Positions 19,538 to 28,101 of a stretch of 64,000 nucleotides of DNA are shown here, in pieces; within the stretch, counting starts at the first letter, position 1; the number at the start of each line of letters is the position of its first letter. Both the position numbers and the translations under genes were made by a program. The stretch comes from Bradyrhizobium sp. AS23.2 (GTDB lineage: Bacteria > Pseudomonadota > Alphaproteobacteria > Rhizobiales > Xanthobacteraceae): positions 101,671-165,670 of the forward strand of contig NZ_LGHM01000047.1 of assembly GCF_001908185.1 (NCBI RefSeq). The letters run 5' to 3'. Under the pieces are notes generated by a model. The model had not been told where the DNA came from. It made no database searches and was given only the letters and a program-made list of their open reading frames with translations.

Positions 19538-20191
19538 ATGCACGCCTCGACAGCCTATTTCGTCGGTGCCGGAACAATCGTCGCCGCCATCGCCACGGGT
19601 CTCGGCGGCGGCATCGTCGCCGGCAATATCATGAATCCGAGCGCGCCCAAGCAGGGCCTGCATACCAGCAAGATCGAGTGGCGCGCTGACGCCGCCGCGC
19701 CAGCCACGACGAATGCGCCGTCCGAGCGCGTGCAATATCTCACCGGCTCGCAAGTCTTTGGCGCGATGATCGCCGCGCCCGCCCAGGCACAGGGCGAAGC
19801 AACGCCTGAGGCAAAGCCCGATCAGCAGACCACTCAGGCTAGCGCTGAACCATCAGCGCCGCAGCCTTCGCAAGCGGCCGCGGTCGAGCCGCCCAAGCCG
19901 GCCGAGCGGCAGGCTTCGACGGAGCCGCCTTCTTCGTCCGACAATGCCTATGCCAAGGCCGGGGATCCTGACGTGAAGCGTGCAGCGTCCGAACGGCGCC
20001 GGGCGCAGCGCCGCGAGCGCTGGGCCGAGCGTCACCGTTACGATTCCCGCGAGCAACGCTGGATGCGCGATGGCACAGATTGGGATGACGTTGCGCGCAA
20101 CATCCGCGAAGATTCCGATTCGCGGTATGTCGCCAGCCGTCCGCGCGGCGGCTTCCCGCGGATGATGCTGTTTGGTTCCGACAACAACTAG
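19538..20191 (+). CDS. Hypothetical protein with N-terminal membrane segment and Arg-rich C-terminus
   Basis: A 217-residue protein. Residues 5-32 form a Gly-rich hydrophobic segment (VGAGTIVAAIATGLGGGIV), followed by an Ala/Pro/Gln linker and then a strongly basic region (ASERRRAQRRERWAERHRY). GGGAGCGGACCG precedes the ATG. It lies 89 bases after the preceding membrane-anchored gene on the same strand. No named domain recognised; it may be an envelope-anchored protein. Confidence 0.65.
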   Translation: MHASTAYFVGAGTIVAAIATGLGGGIVAGNIMNPSAPKQGLHTSKIEWRADAAAPATTNAPSERVQYLTGSQVFGAMIAAPAQAQGEATPEAKPDQQTTQASAEPSAPQPSQAAAVEPPKPAERQASTEPPSSSDNAYAKAGDPDVKRAASERRRAQRRERWAERHRYDSREQRWMRDGTDWDDVARNIREDSDSRYVASRPRGGFPRMMLFGSDNN

Positions 20192-20375
20192 CGTGCCGGC
20201 GCGCTCAGCTGCGCAAGTGTGCCGCCGAGCGCGCGACCTTCTCCCAAGAGGACATCGACCGCCGTGCGACTCCGCGACCTTGCGACAGGCGTCGGAGAGC
20301 TTCGTCGGCAGGGCGGTGGCGGCGAGCAGCAGCGCGGCATGGGGGGAAGTGAGGGTTGGCTTGTCGTGGGGTGCG

Positions 20376-20609
20376 TTACAAAACGTCTACCCTCGGCGGC
20401 GGATAGCGCCGCGCCAGCACCGACAGCGGCAGGCGCCGTTCGTCCTCCGGCAGCTCCAGAAAAGCCAGCACCAGCGGCCGCTTCCAGTCACCGACGCCGA
20501 AATCCATGGCCATCCATTTCTGCGGCTCGGGGCCTTCGAGGCCCCGGACCCAGACAAAATAGCGGGGGAGGTCGTCGGCGTCCGCTTCCGTCGTGTGTCT
20601 CCTGGCCAT
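20376..20609 (-). CDS. Conserved short hypothetical protein
   Basis: A 77-residue soluble protein starting MARRHTTEADADD, with a compact body (YFVWVRGLEGPEPQKWMAMD) and a Pro/Arg end. The composition is that of a real folded protein and the opposite strand has no convincing gene. The start at 20609 is chosen over an alternative six codons upstream because the MARRH start gives a natural N-terminus. Function unknown. Confidence 0.65.
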   Translation of the reverse strand: MARRHTTEADADDLPRYFVWVRGLEGPEPQKWMAMDFGVGDWKRPLVLAFLELPEDERRLPLSVLARRYPPPRVDVL

Positions 20610-20760
20610 CAAGGCTGCTCGCTGCATCGATACGCGTTATTGCAGGATATAAGTGCCGGCCCGGTGAAGTCGAACGCCTTGACGGTGGTCCGTGCCGGCC
20701 AGCGCGCGACACTCTACCGGCGCGGTGTATCCGGTTCAGCCACATGGCGGCGCCTCCGCA

Positions 20761-21063
20761 TCACTGCCAGAGCTCGCTCCCCGCCACGCGATTGATATCG
20801 GCGAGCCGGCGATTTGCATCACCCTTGAAGTCGATGCTCTCAACCAGCGTCAGCAGGCGGTGATAGGCGCCGTCGGCAATTTCGACCGGCAGCGGGGCCT
20901 CGTCGAAGGCCTCGACATAGCCGTCGACGAGACCGCTCAACAGGCGGCACAGGCCGCGCTGGGCGGGATCGTCCCGGCCGAGCGTCTCGAGCTTTTGCTG
21001 AAAGATCCGGAAGGTCCGCAAACCGTGGTGCTGTTCGGAAAGCCACGTGTGCAGGTCGTTCAT
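20761..21063 (-). CDS. Conserved short helical hypothetical protein
   Basis: A 100-residue all-helical protein (MNDLHTWLSEQHHGLRTF...) with no membrane segment. GAGGCTCAC precedes the ATG at 21063. Open reading continues upstream but through intergenic repeat sequence. It is the last ordinary chromosomal gene before the left repeat of the island. Function unknown. Confidence 0.65.
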   Translation of the reverse strand: MNDLHTWLSEQHHGLRTFRIFQQKLETLGRDDPAQRGLCRLLSGLVDGYVEAFDEAPLPVEIADGAYHRLLTLVESIDFKGDANRRLADINRVAGSELWQ

Positions 21064-21182
21064 GTGAGCCTCTTCGGTGAGTGAAGAAGCTAAGGGCTTA
21101 TACAGTGCGGATGTGACGATTGCTAGGGAGGGGGACGGAGCATCATTGAACCAGTCCGCCTTCGCCAAGGCTTCGGCGGGAC

Positions 21183-21253
21183 AGCCTTCGCTGCTTCGCA
21201 TCGATAGAATTGCGCCTGGCTTGCCCAGCCGTAGCTGCGAAGCAGCGAAGGCT
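21183..21253. repeat. 17-bp perfect inverted repeat abutting the island's left repeat
   Basis: AGCCTTCGCTGCTTCGC at 21183-21199 is perfectly repeated in inverse orientation at 21237-21253 (37-base loop). The right arm ends on the first base of the 280-bp direct repeat. The preceding CCGCCTTCGCCAAGGCTTCGGCGG at 21160-21179 is a further hairpin of the same repeat style. Confidence 0.75.
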
Positions 21254-21532
21254 GGTGCCCCTGGCCGGCAATCACCTAATACCATAACCGATTGAAGATA
21301 GAATCATTTTCATCTTCGTGTTTGGACAATACCAACAGGAATACCAACAAACTGACGCGCCTATTAGGTAACGAAAAATAATTCGCGGCCTCCCTGGCAG
21401 CGAGCATGCACCATGCCGCTTCGGCCTGCGCGCTCGCTTTGACCGGAATCGAACCCAGGCTGGAAGCACCGCGCGATCGCTCCAGTTCGTCCGATTTGTA
21501 CGCAAAAGCACGCGGCAGTTAGCGGCCGCGTC
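21253..21532. repeat. Left 280-bp direct repeat flanking the 17-kb island
   Basis: The sequence TGGTGCCCCTGGCCG... through GCGGCCGCGTC recurs at 38653-38932 with a constant offset of 17,400 bases and only scattered substitutions (roughly one in ten), so there are no indels across the unit. Both copies hold ATACCAACAGGAATACCAAC (21329, 38729), CTAATACCATAACCG and ATCGAACCCAGGCTGGAAG. The last resembles the T-loop end of a tRNA on the minus strand, but the stem does not pair. No gene is evident in it. Confidence 0.85.
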
Positions 21533-21700
21533 GCACTCGCATAATTAGGATCTGACTCTGTGCAATTATCGACCGACTAGACAGGCGGCCCGATCCCGTC
21601 GTCTTTGATTGAAAGTGCAGCATGCCCCGACCAAGGCTACGGGACTTGCGAGACTGGTCCCGACGGCGCGCGTGTCGCAAGCGAATAGCTACTGGGACCT
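21533..21700. other. Non-coding stretch inside the left end of the island
   Basis: Taken with 21064-21532, about 640 bases separate the last chromosomal gene from the Lrp gene. This inner part is less GC-rich than the flanks and shows no convincing reading frame, promoter or repeat beyond those listed. Confidence 0.5.
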
Positions 21701-22222
21701 TCAAGTTCCTTCTAGTAGGCGATCGGCTTGCGACTCGTCGTTGAGGAGCGTCTTCAGGGGCAAGGCGCGCTTCACGATCGGCGACTTGAGAACGATGTAG
21801 GAAAAATACTTTTCAATTCCGATGTTGCGTTCGAGCAGATTTTCCATACGCTCTTGATAGTGCGAGATGCTGCGACAGACAAACCTCAGAAGATAGTCGT
21901 AGCCGCCGCTGACGAGATGACATTCCATTAGCTCGTTGACATTGCGCATGTTAGCCTCGAACTTCACGAAATCCTCTTTGCGATGATCGACAAGCGTGAT
22001 TTCGGTGAAGACCGTGATGCTTTCGGTTAGTTTAGACAAATTGATCTGGGCGCCGAAACCCGTGATGTAGCCGGCGGCTTCGAGCCGTTTCACGCGCTGC
22101 AAGCAAGGGCTTGCGGAAAGGCCGACGGCTTCCGCGAGATTGGCGTTCGTCATCCGGCCGTCCTTCTGCAATTGGACGAGGATGTTCAGATCGATACGAT
22201 CGAGCTTCGAAGCACCGTTCAA
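21701..22222 (-). CDS. Lrp/AsnC family transcriptional regulator
   Basis: A 173-residue regulator. The N-terminal helix-turn-helix (LDRIDLNILVQLQKDGRM...LSASPCLQRVKRLE) is followed by the RAM ligand-binding domain with the conserved GGYDYLLRF. The TTG at 22222 is chosen because GGAGG stands 6-10 bases before it; an ATG at 22303 would add 27 residues without similarity. It is divergent from the GAF gene. Lrp-type proteins usually sense amino acids, fitting the aminotransferase and glutamate dehydrogenase in the island. Confidence 0.88.
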   Translation of the reverse strand: MNGASKLDRIDLNILVQLQKDGRMTNANLAEAVGLSASPCLQRVKRLEAAGYITGFGAQINLSKLTESITVFTEITLVDHRKEDFVKFEANMRNVNELMECHLVSGGYDYLLRFVCRSISHYQERMENLLERNIGIEKYFSYIVLKSPIVKRALPLKTLLNDESQADRLLEGT

Positions 22223-22382
22223 TGGATCGCCTCCAGACCGGCGACCGATTTGCGGTATGGCCGGACACCCGGCAGCATTTCCCGGACGAAGCCTCAAGTC
22301 CATAGGCGATCGGACGTTTCGTCTCGTTCAAGATGCCGGAGCACGTATAACTATCGCGGGAGGTCGCACTTTGAGAGAGGAC

Positions 22383-22402
22383 TCGGACACTTAAGTGTCC
22401 GA
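22383..22402. promoter_or_regulatory. 20-bp perfect palindrome, probable operator of the island
   Basis: The sequence with core GGACACTTAAGTGTCC is palindromic over 20 bases (22383-22402). It lies between the divergent Lrp and GAF genes. The same site, with 18 of 20 bases conserved, recurs at 27153-27172 between the PAS-LuxR regulator and the ABC transporter operon. A dimeric regulator, most likely the PAS-LuxR or the Lrp protein, is inferred to bind both. Confidence 0.7.
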
Positions 22403-22519
22403 CGCCGGCGAAGTCCCAGCGCGGCGGCGGTAGAATCTCCTTGAGTTTCCGTCGTCGTCTTGACGGTCACCTCTGGATAAGCCAACCGGACCCCCGGGAT
22501 CGATCGGAAGGTACTGACG

Positions 22520-22999
22520 ATGTCTCGACGAGCGCTTGAGCTCTTCTCGGAAGCAGCAGATCACGTGCGGTCCGATTTCGGTCCGGAAAAGGCATGCAGG
22601 TTGGTCGAGAGCGCCCTGAGCGATCTCATTGGCTTCAGACTTTTGACTATTCTGCGAGTGGAGGGCACGTTGGTGCGTCGAATGCACTCTAGCGATCCGG
22701 CCGGTTACTCCGTCGGAGGTACAAAGGACATCACAGCGGATGCGTGGTTAAGGGCCATGCTCGATGCCGGTCGTCCCGTCGTCAGCGAAACATCCGAACA
22801 GGTGCGGGAGCGCTTTCCTGACCATGACGCAATATTTTCGCTGGGCTGCGGCGCGGTGCTGAACGTTCCTGTAGTGAGCGCGGGGAAAACGCTAGGTAGT
22901 CTCAACCTTCTCCACGAAGCGGGTCAATACAGTTGGGAACACGCTTTGGTCGCTCGTCCATTTGCGATGCTTCTGGCGTTGGCTTGGACCGCAAGGTAG
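22520..22999 (+). CDS. Stand-alone GAF domain protein
   Basis: A 159-residue cytosolic protein consisting of one GAF domain: helix (ELFSEAADHVRSDFG), sheet with LLTILRVEG, and the closing NVPVVSAGKTLGSLNLLHE. There is no output domain. A lone GAF protein may bind a small ligand and act on a partner, or be an enzyme such as a methionine sulfoxide reductase, but only one Cys (in SLGCGAVLN) is present near the usual active site. GGAAGG precedes the ATG. It begins 118 bases from the palindromic operator. Confidence 0.78.
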   Translation: MSRRALELFSEAADHVRSDFGPEKACRLVESALSDLIGFRLLTILRVEGTLVRRMHSSDPAGYSVGGTKDITADAWLRAMLDAGRPVVSETSEQVRERFPDHDAIFSLGCGAVLNVPVVSAGKTLGSLNLLHEAGQYSWEHALVARPFAMLLALAWTAR

Positions 23000-23045
23000 C
23001 GGAAGGCGGACGAGCCTCCGAGCCCGGCCCCGTGGTATGGCGAGA

Positions 23046-23067
23046 GCCGGACGCCTGCGCATCCGGC
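23046..23067. terminator. Hairpin between convergent GAF and gabT genes
   Basis: GCCGGACGC and GCATCCGGC form a nine-pair stem with one mismatch around a four-base loop, midway between the two convergent stop codons. There is no T-tract on either side, so it is only a possible terminator. Confidence 0.4.
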
Positions 23068-23084
23068 CCTCACATCCGGGCGAC

Positions 23085-24389
23085 CTAAGCGACAGCCTTC
23101 ACGCTTTCGGCCGAGAGCGCCGCGTCGATGATCCCGAGAGCCTTGTCGAGATCTTCATCCGATACGACCAAGGGTGCCAGGAATCGGATGACGTTGCGGT
23201 GGACGCCGCATTTGATCACCAGAAGCCCGCGTTGGCGGGCGAAGTCGATCACGCGCTGGGTGCGATCGGGATCCGGCGTCTTGCTCTTCTGATCAGTGAC
23301 CAGTTCGATCGCCTGCATGAAGCCCAGGCCACGCACGTTGCCGACGACCGAGTGCTTCTTCGCCACGTCGCGCAGTCCCGCCTGGAGTCGCTGACCGAGC
23401 TTTTCAGCGCGATCGAGCAAACCATCATGCTCGAAGGCTTCGAGTACTGCGAGCGCCGCGGCGCAACTGACGGCGTTGCCGCCGTAGGTGCCGCCGAGAC
23501 CTCCGGGCAGAGGAGCGTCCATCATCTCCGCGCGGCCGACGACGCCGGAGAGCGGGAAACCGCCGGCGAGGCTCTTGGCGACCGTCACCAGGTCGGGCTG
23601 GATCCCGGAGTGTTCGAAGCCGAAAAGCTTGCCGGTCCGCCCGAATCCGGTCTGGATCTCGTCGGCGATGAACACGATTCCGTGGCGTTTCGTGATTTCG
23701 CGCAACGCCTTCAGAAACGGCGCCGGCGCCGGCAGAAAGCCGCCGTCGCCCTGTACCGGTTCGATGATGATCGCAGCGACGCGATCGGGAGCGATCTGGG
23801 TGGCAAAGACCTCGTCAAGGGCTTCGAGCGCTCGCTCGGTCGTCATGTCTCGATAGGCGTCCGGGAACGGAGTGTGGAAGATCTCGGAAGCGAACGGCCC
23901 GAAGTTCTGCTTGTAGGGTTGGCTCATGCCGGTGAGGCTGACGCCCAGCATGGTCCGGCCGTGAAAGCCGCCCCTGAACGCGATGACGGCAGAGCGGTTG
24001 GTGTAGGCGCGAGCGATTTTGACGGCATTCTCGACTGCCTCGGCTCCGGAAGTCAGGAAGATGCTCTTGTAGGGATCACCCTTTCCGACCAGGCGATTGA
24101 GCTTTGCGGCGAGTTCGAGGTACGGCTGGTACGCGGTGACCTGGAAGGCCATATGTGTGACGTTCTTAAGCTGCTTCTCGACGGCCGCCACGACGCGCGG
24201 ATGATTGTGCCCGACGTTGAGAACGCCGATGCCGGCGACGAAATCCAGATACTGGTTGCCGTCCACGTCCCAGACGTGCGCGCCTTGAGCACGGGCGACA
24301 GTGATCGGATGCGCGGTGAGAACACCGCGCGGCACGTTTGCGTGGCGCAGCGCGGCGAGTTCTGCGGCGGTGGATTGAGCGGCTGACAT
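23085..24389 (-). CDS. gabT: 4-Aminobutyrate (or 5-aminovalerate) aminotransferase
   Basis: A 434-residue class III PLP-dependent aminotransferase. The PLP-binding lysine is K272 in VTVAKSLAGG, the cofactor Asp is D243 in IADEIQTG, and LTSGAEAVENA at 112-122 binds the phosphate. It transfers the omega-amino group of GABA or 5-aminovalerate to 2-oxoglutarate, giving a semialdehyde and glutamate. With GabD nearby and a glutamate dehydrogenase in the island it forms an omega-amino acid degradation set. AGGGATCACGCC precedes the ATG. Confidence 0.9.
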   Translation of the reverse strand: MSAAQSTAAELAALRHANVPRGVLTAHPITVARAQGAHVWDVDGNQYLDFVAGIGVLNVGHNHPRVVAAVEKQLKNVTHMAFQVTAYQPYLELAAKLNRLVGKGDPYKSIFLTSGAEAVENAVKIARAYTNRSAVIAFRGGFHGRTMLGVSLTGMSQPYKQNFGPFASEIFHTPFPDAYRDMTTERALEALDEVFATQIAPDRVAAIIIEPVQGDGGFLPAPAPFLKALREITKRHGIVFIADEIQTGFGRTGKLFGFEHSGIQPDLVTVAKSLAGGFPLSGVVGRAEMMDAPLPGGLGGTYGGNAVSCAAALAVLEAFEHDGLLDRAEKLGQRLQAGLRDVAKKHSVVGNVRGLGFMQAIELVTDQKSKTPDPDRTQRVIDFARQRGLLVIKCGVHRNVIRFLAPLVVSDEDLDKALGIIDAALSAESVKAVA

Positions 24390-24545
24390 GGCGTGATCCC
24401 TTGCTGGTGTATCGGCCTGGCCACCGGAGCCGGCCTTGACGGGATCCTAAGCACCTCGCATCGACCAATTTGCCGAAGACGGCTTCTAGACAGCATGCTC
24501 TGTCGTCCTTCGATCGCCAAACCGCAGGCCGTGCTGTGGCACTCT

Positions 24546-24890
24546 CTAGAAGATAGGTTCCCCGACTGCGACACCGCTGCGGGGGCTCAGCACGATCACC
24601 TTCCCATCCGCATCCTTCGCGCCGAGGATGAGAAGTTCGGACGTGAAACCGGCGATGTTCTTCGGGCCGAGATTGCAGACGCAAACGACGAAGGTGCCGA
24701 TCAACGCTTCCGGAGTGTAGTTCGTGATCTGGGCGCTCGACCACATGGTCCGCCCGGCCCCGACGTCCACGCCGACCCTATAGGAGGGATTTCTCGCTCT
24801 GGGGAACGGTTGGACGTCGACGACCTTGCCGATCCGGATATCGAGACGCGCGAAGTCGTCGTAGGTGGCCAAGGCCTTGAGGTCGGTCAT
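24546..24890 (-). CDS. CsaA-like tRNA-binding domain protein
   Basis: A 114-residue single OB-fold protein of the tRNA_bind/EMAP-II family: FARLDIRIGKVVDVQPFPRARNPSYRV near the start and the closing LSPRSGVAVGEPIF. Relatives are CsaA (chaperone-like) and the C-terminal domain of methionyl-tRNA synthetase. GGAGTGATACC precedes the ATG. It lies between gabT and gabD, where a translation or chaperone protein is unexpected; a role in stabilising an island enzyme is speculative. Confidence 0.85.
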   Translation of the reverse strand: MTDLKALATYDDFARLDIRIGKVVDVQPFPRARNPSYRVGVDVGAGRTMWSSAQITNYTPEALIGTFVVCVCNLGPKNIAGFTSELLILGAKDADGKVIVLSPRSGVAVGEPIF

Positions 24891-25068
24891 TTGGTATCAC
24901 TCCGTGGATCCCGGGGCGGTAAGTCGGGAGCTCATTAGACCACCTCGCAGCAGCAGGACATTCTGTAAGAGACGCATAGACGGCATCGTCCGCGCGTCGG
25001 ACCGGATTCATCGGCAGACCCTGCCGGGGCGGCGGTGCGATGCTCAGGCCTCAATTCTGGAGGTCTCC

Positions 25069-26538
25069 ATGTCGCTACGCGAGCGTTTGAAGGATTCAAG
25101 TCTATTCCGTGAGCAGGCTTTCGTGGACGGCGCCTGGGTAGACGCTGCTGCGGGAGCCACGGTCCCGGTGATGGATCCCGCCACCGGCGCGGAGATCGGC
25201 ACGGTGCCGGCCTTGGGCGCAGAGGAAACCCGGCGGGCGATCCATGCGGCCGAGGAGGCTTGGCCGGCCTGGCGTGCGTTACCCGGCAGCGAGCGAGGAC
25301 GGTTGTTGGAACAGTGGTGTCGGGTGATGCTCGACAACATCGACGATCTCTCCACGATCATGACCGTCGAGCAGGGAAAACCGCTGGCGGAATCGGCCGG
25401 CGAAGTCCGCTACGGTGCCGGCTTCATCAAATGGTTTGCCGAGGAGGCGCGACGGCTCTACGGCGATACCATTCCGGCGCCGACTTCCGATCGTCGGATC
25501 ATCGTCCTTCGTGAGCCGGTTGGCGTTTCCGCCGCGATCACGCCATGGAATTTTCCCAACGCGATGATCACCCGCAAGGCCGGACCGGCCCTGGCTGCGG
25601 GTTGTCCGATCATCGCCAAACCGTCCGAATTGACGCCTTTCTCCGCGTTGGCGTTGGCCGTACTCGCCGAGCGCGCCGGCATTCCAAAGGGCGTGTTCTC
25701 GGTCGTAACCGGATTGCCTCAGGCGATCGGGGGCGAACTCACTTCGAATCCCTCGGTGCGCAAGCTTTCCTTCACGGGGTCGACCCGCGTCGGCCAACTG
25801 CTGATGCAGCAGTCCGCATCGACGGTCAAGCGTGTCAGCTTCGAACTCGGCGGCAACGCACCCTTCATCGTGTTCGACGACGCGGACGTCGATCTCGCCG
25901 TCTCGGGGTTGATGGCGAGCAAGTTCCGAAACGGCGGCCAGACCTGCGTCTGCGCGAACCGCGTTCTCGTTCAGGACAAGATCTACGACAAGTTCGCCGA
26001 CCGTCTGCTGGCCGCGACATCGAAGCTGATCGTGGGCAGCGGATTGCGCGAAGGGGTCACGATCGGACCGCTGATCAACCGCGCCGCGGTCGACAAGGTC
26101 CGTCGCCACATCGATGACGCGCTCTCGAACGGCGCCTCCCTCATACTCGGGGGAAAGTCAGGGACGAAGGATCAATTCGTCGAGCCGACCATCCTTTCGA
26201 ACGCGACCGTCAGCATGCAGTTGGCGAACGAGGAGACCTTCGGGCCCGTCGCCCCGTTGTTCCGGTTCAAGCACGAAGACGAAGCGATCCAGATCGCCAA
26301 CGCGACTCCCTACGGATTGGCTTCGTACTTCTACACCTCGGAAATCAATCGCTCCTGGCGCGTCGCCGAAAAGCTCGAGTTCGGCATGGTGGGTCTGAAC
26401 ACTGGCTCGGTCTCGCTTGAAGTGGCGCCGTTCGGCGGCATCAAGCAGTCCGGCATTGGCCGTGAAGGCTCGAAGTTCGGCATCGACGAATATCTCGAGA
26501 TCAAGGCATTCCACATCGGCGGGCTGAGCGTCCAATGA
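25069..26538 (+). CDS. gabD: Succinate-semialdehyde dehydrogenase
   Basis: A 489-residue aldehyde dehydrogenase. The catalytic Cys is C293 in GGQTCVCANR and the general base E259 in FELGGNAP; ITPWNFPNAM at 157-166 and FTGSTRVG at 235-242 bind the cofactor. The Cys-x-Cys at the active site is the redox switch pair typical of GabD. It oxidises succinate semialdehyde (or glutarate semialdehyde) after GabT. The ATG at 25069 is preceded by GGAGG at 25059-25063. It converges on the PAS-LuxR gene 20 bases on. Confidence 0.9.
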   Translation: MSLRERLKDSSLFREQAFVDGAWVDAAAGATVPVMDPATGAEIGTVPALGAEETRRAIHAAEEAWPAWRALPGSERGRLLEQWCRVMLDNIDDLSTIMTVEQGKPLAESAGEVRYGAGFIKWFAEEARRLYGDTIPAPTSDRRIIVLREPVGVSAAITPWNFPNAMITRKAGPALAAGCPIIAKPSELTPFSALALAVLAERAGIPKGVFSVVTGLPQAIGGELTSNPSVRKLSFTGSTRVGQLLMQQSASTVKRVSFELGGNAPFIVFDDADVDLAVSGLMASKFRNGGQTCVCANRVLVQDKIYDKFADRLLAATSKLIVGSGLREGVTIGPLINRAAVDKVRRHIDDALSNGASLILGGKSGTKDQFVEPTILSNATVSMQLANEETFGPVAPLFRFKHEDEAIQIANATPYGLASYFYTSEINRSWRVAEKLEFGMVGLNTGSVSLEVAPFGGIKQSGIGREGSKFGIDEYLEIKAFHIGGLSVQ

Positions 26539-26558
26539 GCCGGGGCGCCATGGTTCGA

Positions 26559-27128
26559 TCAGCCGGTCAGAAGCCTCTGCACCAGGTCCGGCGTGTTCGT
26601 CACGCTGTACTTGCGGAGCAGGCGCGTCTTGTAGATGTCGACCGTCCTCGGACTGATTCCGAGGGAAAGCGCAGCTTCCTTACCGGTCTTTCCTTCGATC
26701 AGAAGGGCGGCGATATCGCGCTCGCGCGGCGTGAGCGAGCCGCCGATCGTGACCTTCTTCGGTTGCCGGCTCGAAAGCTCGGTAAAGACCCACAGCGTAT
26801 TCCGGTGAGGATCCTTTGGCGTGTACGTGAACCCGCGCACGTGAACCCAGAACAGTTCGCCGTCGAGACGCCGCATGACGCGATCGTCGGAAAACACCTT
26901 TTCCTTCGCGAGCAGCGGTCCGACGCGCACGCCGGCACTCTCGAAGTGAGTGTGGCTCGGATAAAGCCGCTCGAAGGTCGTGCCCGTGAACTCTGTCGGC
27001 TTTCCGCCGAATATCTCCGCGAAAGCCTTGTTGCATGCGGTGATGACGCGGTTGTTCGCGATGGCCTGCCCGACGGGCGCGTCCTGAAACGCGCGTCGAT
27101 AGTCGATGTCGGCGGACGCAGCTTTCAT
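26559..27128 (-). CDS. PAS-LuxR transcriptional regulator
   Basis: A 189-residue regulator with one N-terminal PAS domain (about residues 8-118, including NRVITACNKAFAEIFGG and the closing FTELSSRQP) and a C-terminal LuxR-type helix-turn-helix, LTPRERDI at 132-139 with recognition helix SPRTVDIYKTRL at 159-170. There is no receiver domain, so it probably binds a ligand directly. GGGGAAGAAAC precedes the ATG. The palindrome at 27153-27172 lies 25 bases upstream, suggesting autoregulation and control of the divergent transporter operon. Confidence 0.88.
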   Translation of the reverse strand: MKAASADIDYRRAFQDAPVGQAIANNRVITACNKAFAEIFGGKPTEFTGTTFERLYPSHTHFESAGVRVGPLLAKEKVFSDDRVMRRLDGELFWVHVRGFTYTPKDPHRNTLWVFTELSSRQPKKVTIGGSLTPRERDIAALLIEGKTGKEAALSLGISPRTVDIYKTRLLRKYSVTNTPDLVQRLLTG

Positions 27129-27152
27129 GTTTCTTCCCCGGCCTTCCGTTTC

Positions 27153-27197
27153 CCGAACACTTAAGTGTCCGACACCTATAGCATTAAGTGTATAGGT
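27153..27197. promoter_or_regulatory. Second copy of the island operator plus an adjacent inverted repeat
   Basis: Bases 27153-27172 match the 22383-22402 palindrome at 18 of 20 positions, with the central ACACTTAAGTGT intact. Directly next to it, ACCTATA (27174-27180) and TATAGGT (27191-27197) form an inverted repeat with a ten-base spacer that itself contains TTAAGTG, so the half-site sequence is reused. The site lies between the PAS-LuxR gene and the ABC operon. Confidence 0.7.
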
Positions 27198-27324
27198 ATG
27201 GCTAACCTAATGGAATAGGTGATGGGTGGAAACATCAAAATAAGAAGCGCCGGAAAACCGGCGGGTCGGCGCAAAGGTGCGTCGAACCCAAGTTTCGCCC
27301 GGTGAAACGTCGCGAGGTGTGCCG

Positions 27325-28101
27325 ATGACGACGTCAGCGTCGTTGCTTGAGGTGGACGATATCAGGGCGAGGTTCGGCGGCGTCCGCGCTCTCGATGGCG
27401 CGAGCTTCTCCGTCGAAGCGGGCACCATTACCGGTCTGATCGGTCCCAACGGCGCCGGCAAGACGACCATCTTCAATTGCATCTCCGGTCTCGTCGACGG
27501 CTTCTCGGGCGCGGTACGCTTCGACGGCGCCGACATCTCCCGAGCGCGCCCCGAAGTCGTTTCCCGATCCGGTCTGGTGCGCTCGTTCCAGCTTGCGCGA
27601 GGATGCCCGCTCATGACGGTTTTCGAGCATCTCATGCTGTATGGACCGCGGCAGGCGGGCGAGGGCGTGTTCCGCGCTCTGACGAGTCCCGGCGCTGTCC
27701 GCCGACAGGAAGAGGAATTGCGCGAGCGCTCCTACGCGGTCGCCAGGCGCCTCCGGCTGGACCACGTGCTCGACAATCTCGTCACCGACTTGTCCGGAGG
27801 ACAGAAGAAGCTCCTAGAGATCGGACGGGTGCTACTCGCGGATCCCAAGATGGTCCTGCTCGACGAGCCGATGGCCGGGGTCAATCCGACACTCGTCGGC
27901 GAAATCGCCGAACAACTCGCTGCGATCGGAGAGTCGGGCGTCACTATCCTGCTGATCGAGCATGAGATGGAGCTCATCGAACGGCTCTGCGACGACGTCA
28001 TCGTCATGGCAGACGGAAAGTTCTTGACGAGGGGCAGCTTCGACGAAGTGACGGCTGATCGCCGCGTGCAGGAAAGCTATCTCGGAGTGCAATTGCAATG
28101 A
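27325..28101 (+). CDS. Branched-chain-type ABC transporter ATPase (LivG-like)
   Basis: A 258-residue ATPase, first gene of a five-gene importer. Walker A GPNGAGKTT is near residue 40, the signature LSGGQKKLLE near 155 and Walker B KMVLLDEPMAGVNP near 175, the last being typical of LivG. Cytosolic, pairs with LivF on the LivHM permeases. The ATG at 27325 follows GAGGTGTGCCG; an upstream GTG or ATG would add an unrelated N-terminus. The stop overlaps livF by four bases. Confidence 0.9.
   Translation: MTTSASLLEVDDIRARFGGVRALDGASFSVEAGTITGLIGPNGAGKTTIFNCISGLVDGFSGAVRFDGADISRARPEVVSRSGLVRSFQLARGCPLMTVFEHLMLYGPRQAGEGVFRALTSPGAVRRQEEELRERSYAVARRLRLDHVLDNLVTDLSGGQKKLLEIGRVLLADPKMVLLDEPMAGVNPTLVGEIAEQLAAIGESGVTILLIEHEMELIERLCDDVIVMADGKFLTRGSFDEVTADRRVQESYLGVQLQ

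Noticed and set aside
20376..20795. Plus-strand frames opposite 20376-20609
   Set aside because: The minus-strand 77-residue protein has a more natural composition; the plus frames are Arg/Ala/Pro shadows.
21430..21520. Possible tRNA on the minus strand (GGTTCGATTCC)
   Set aside because: The T-stem does not pair properly in either repeat copy and no acceptor or D-arm is found; treated as part of the direct repeat.
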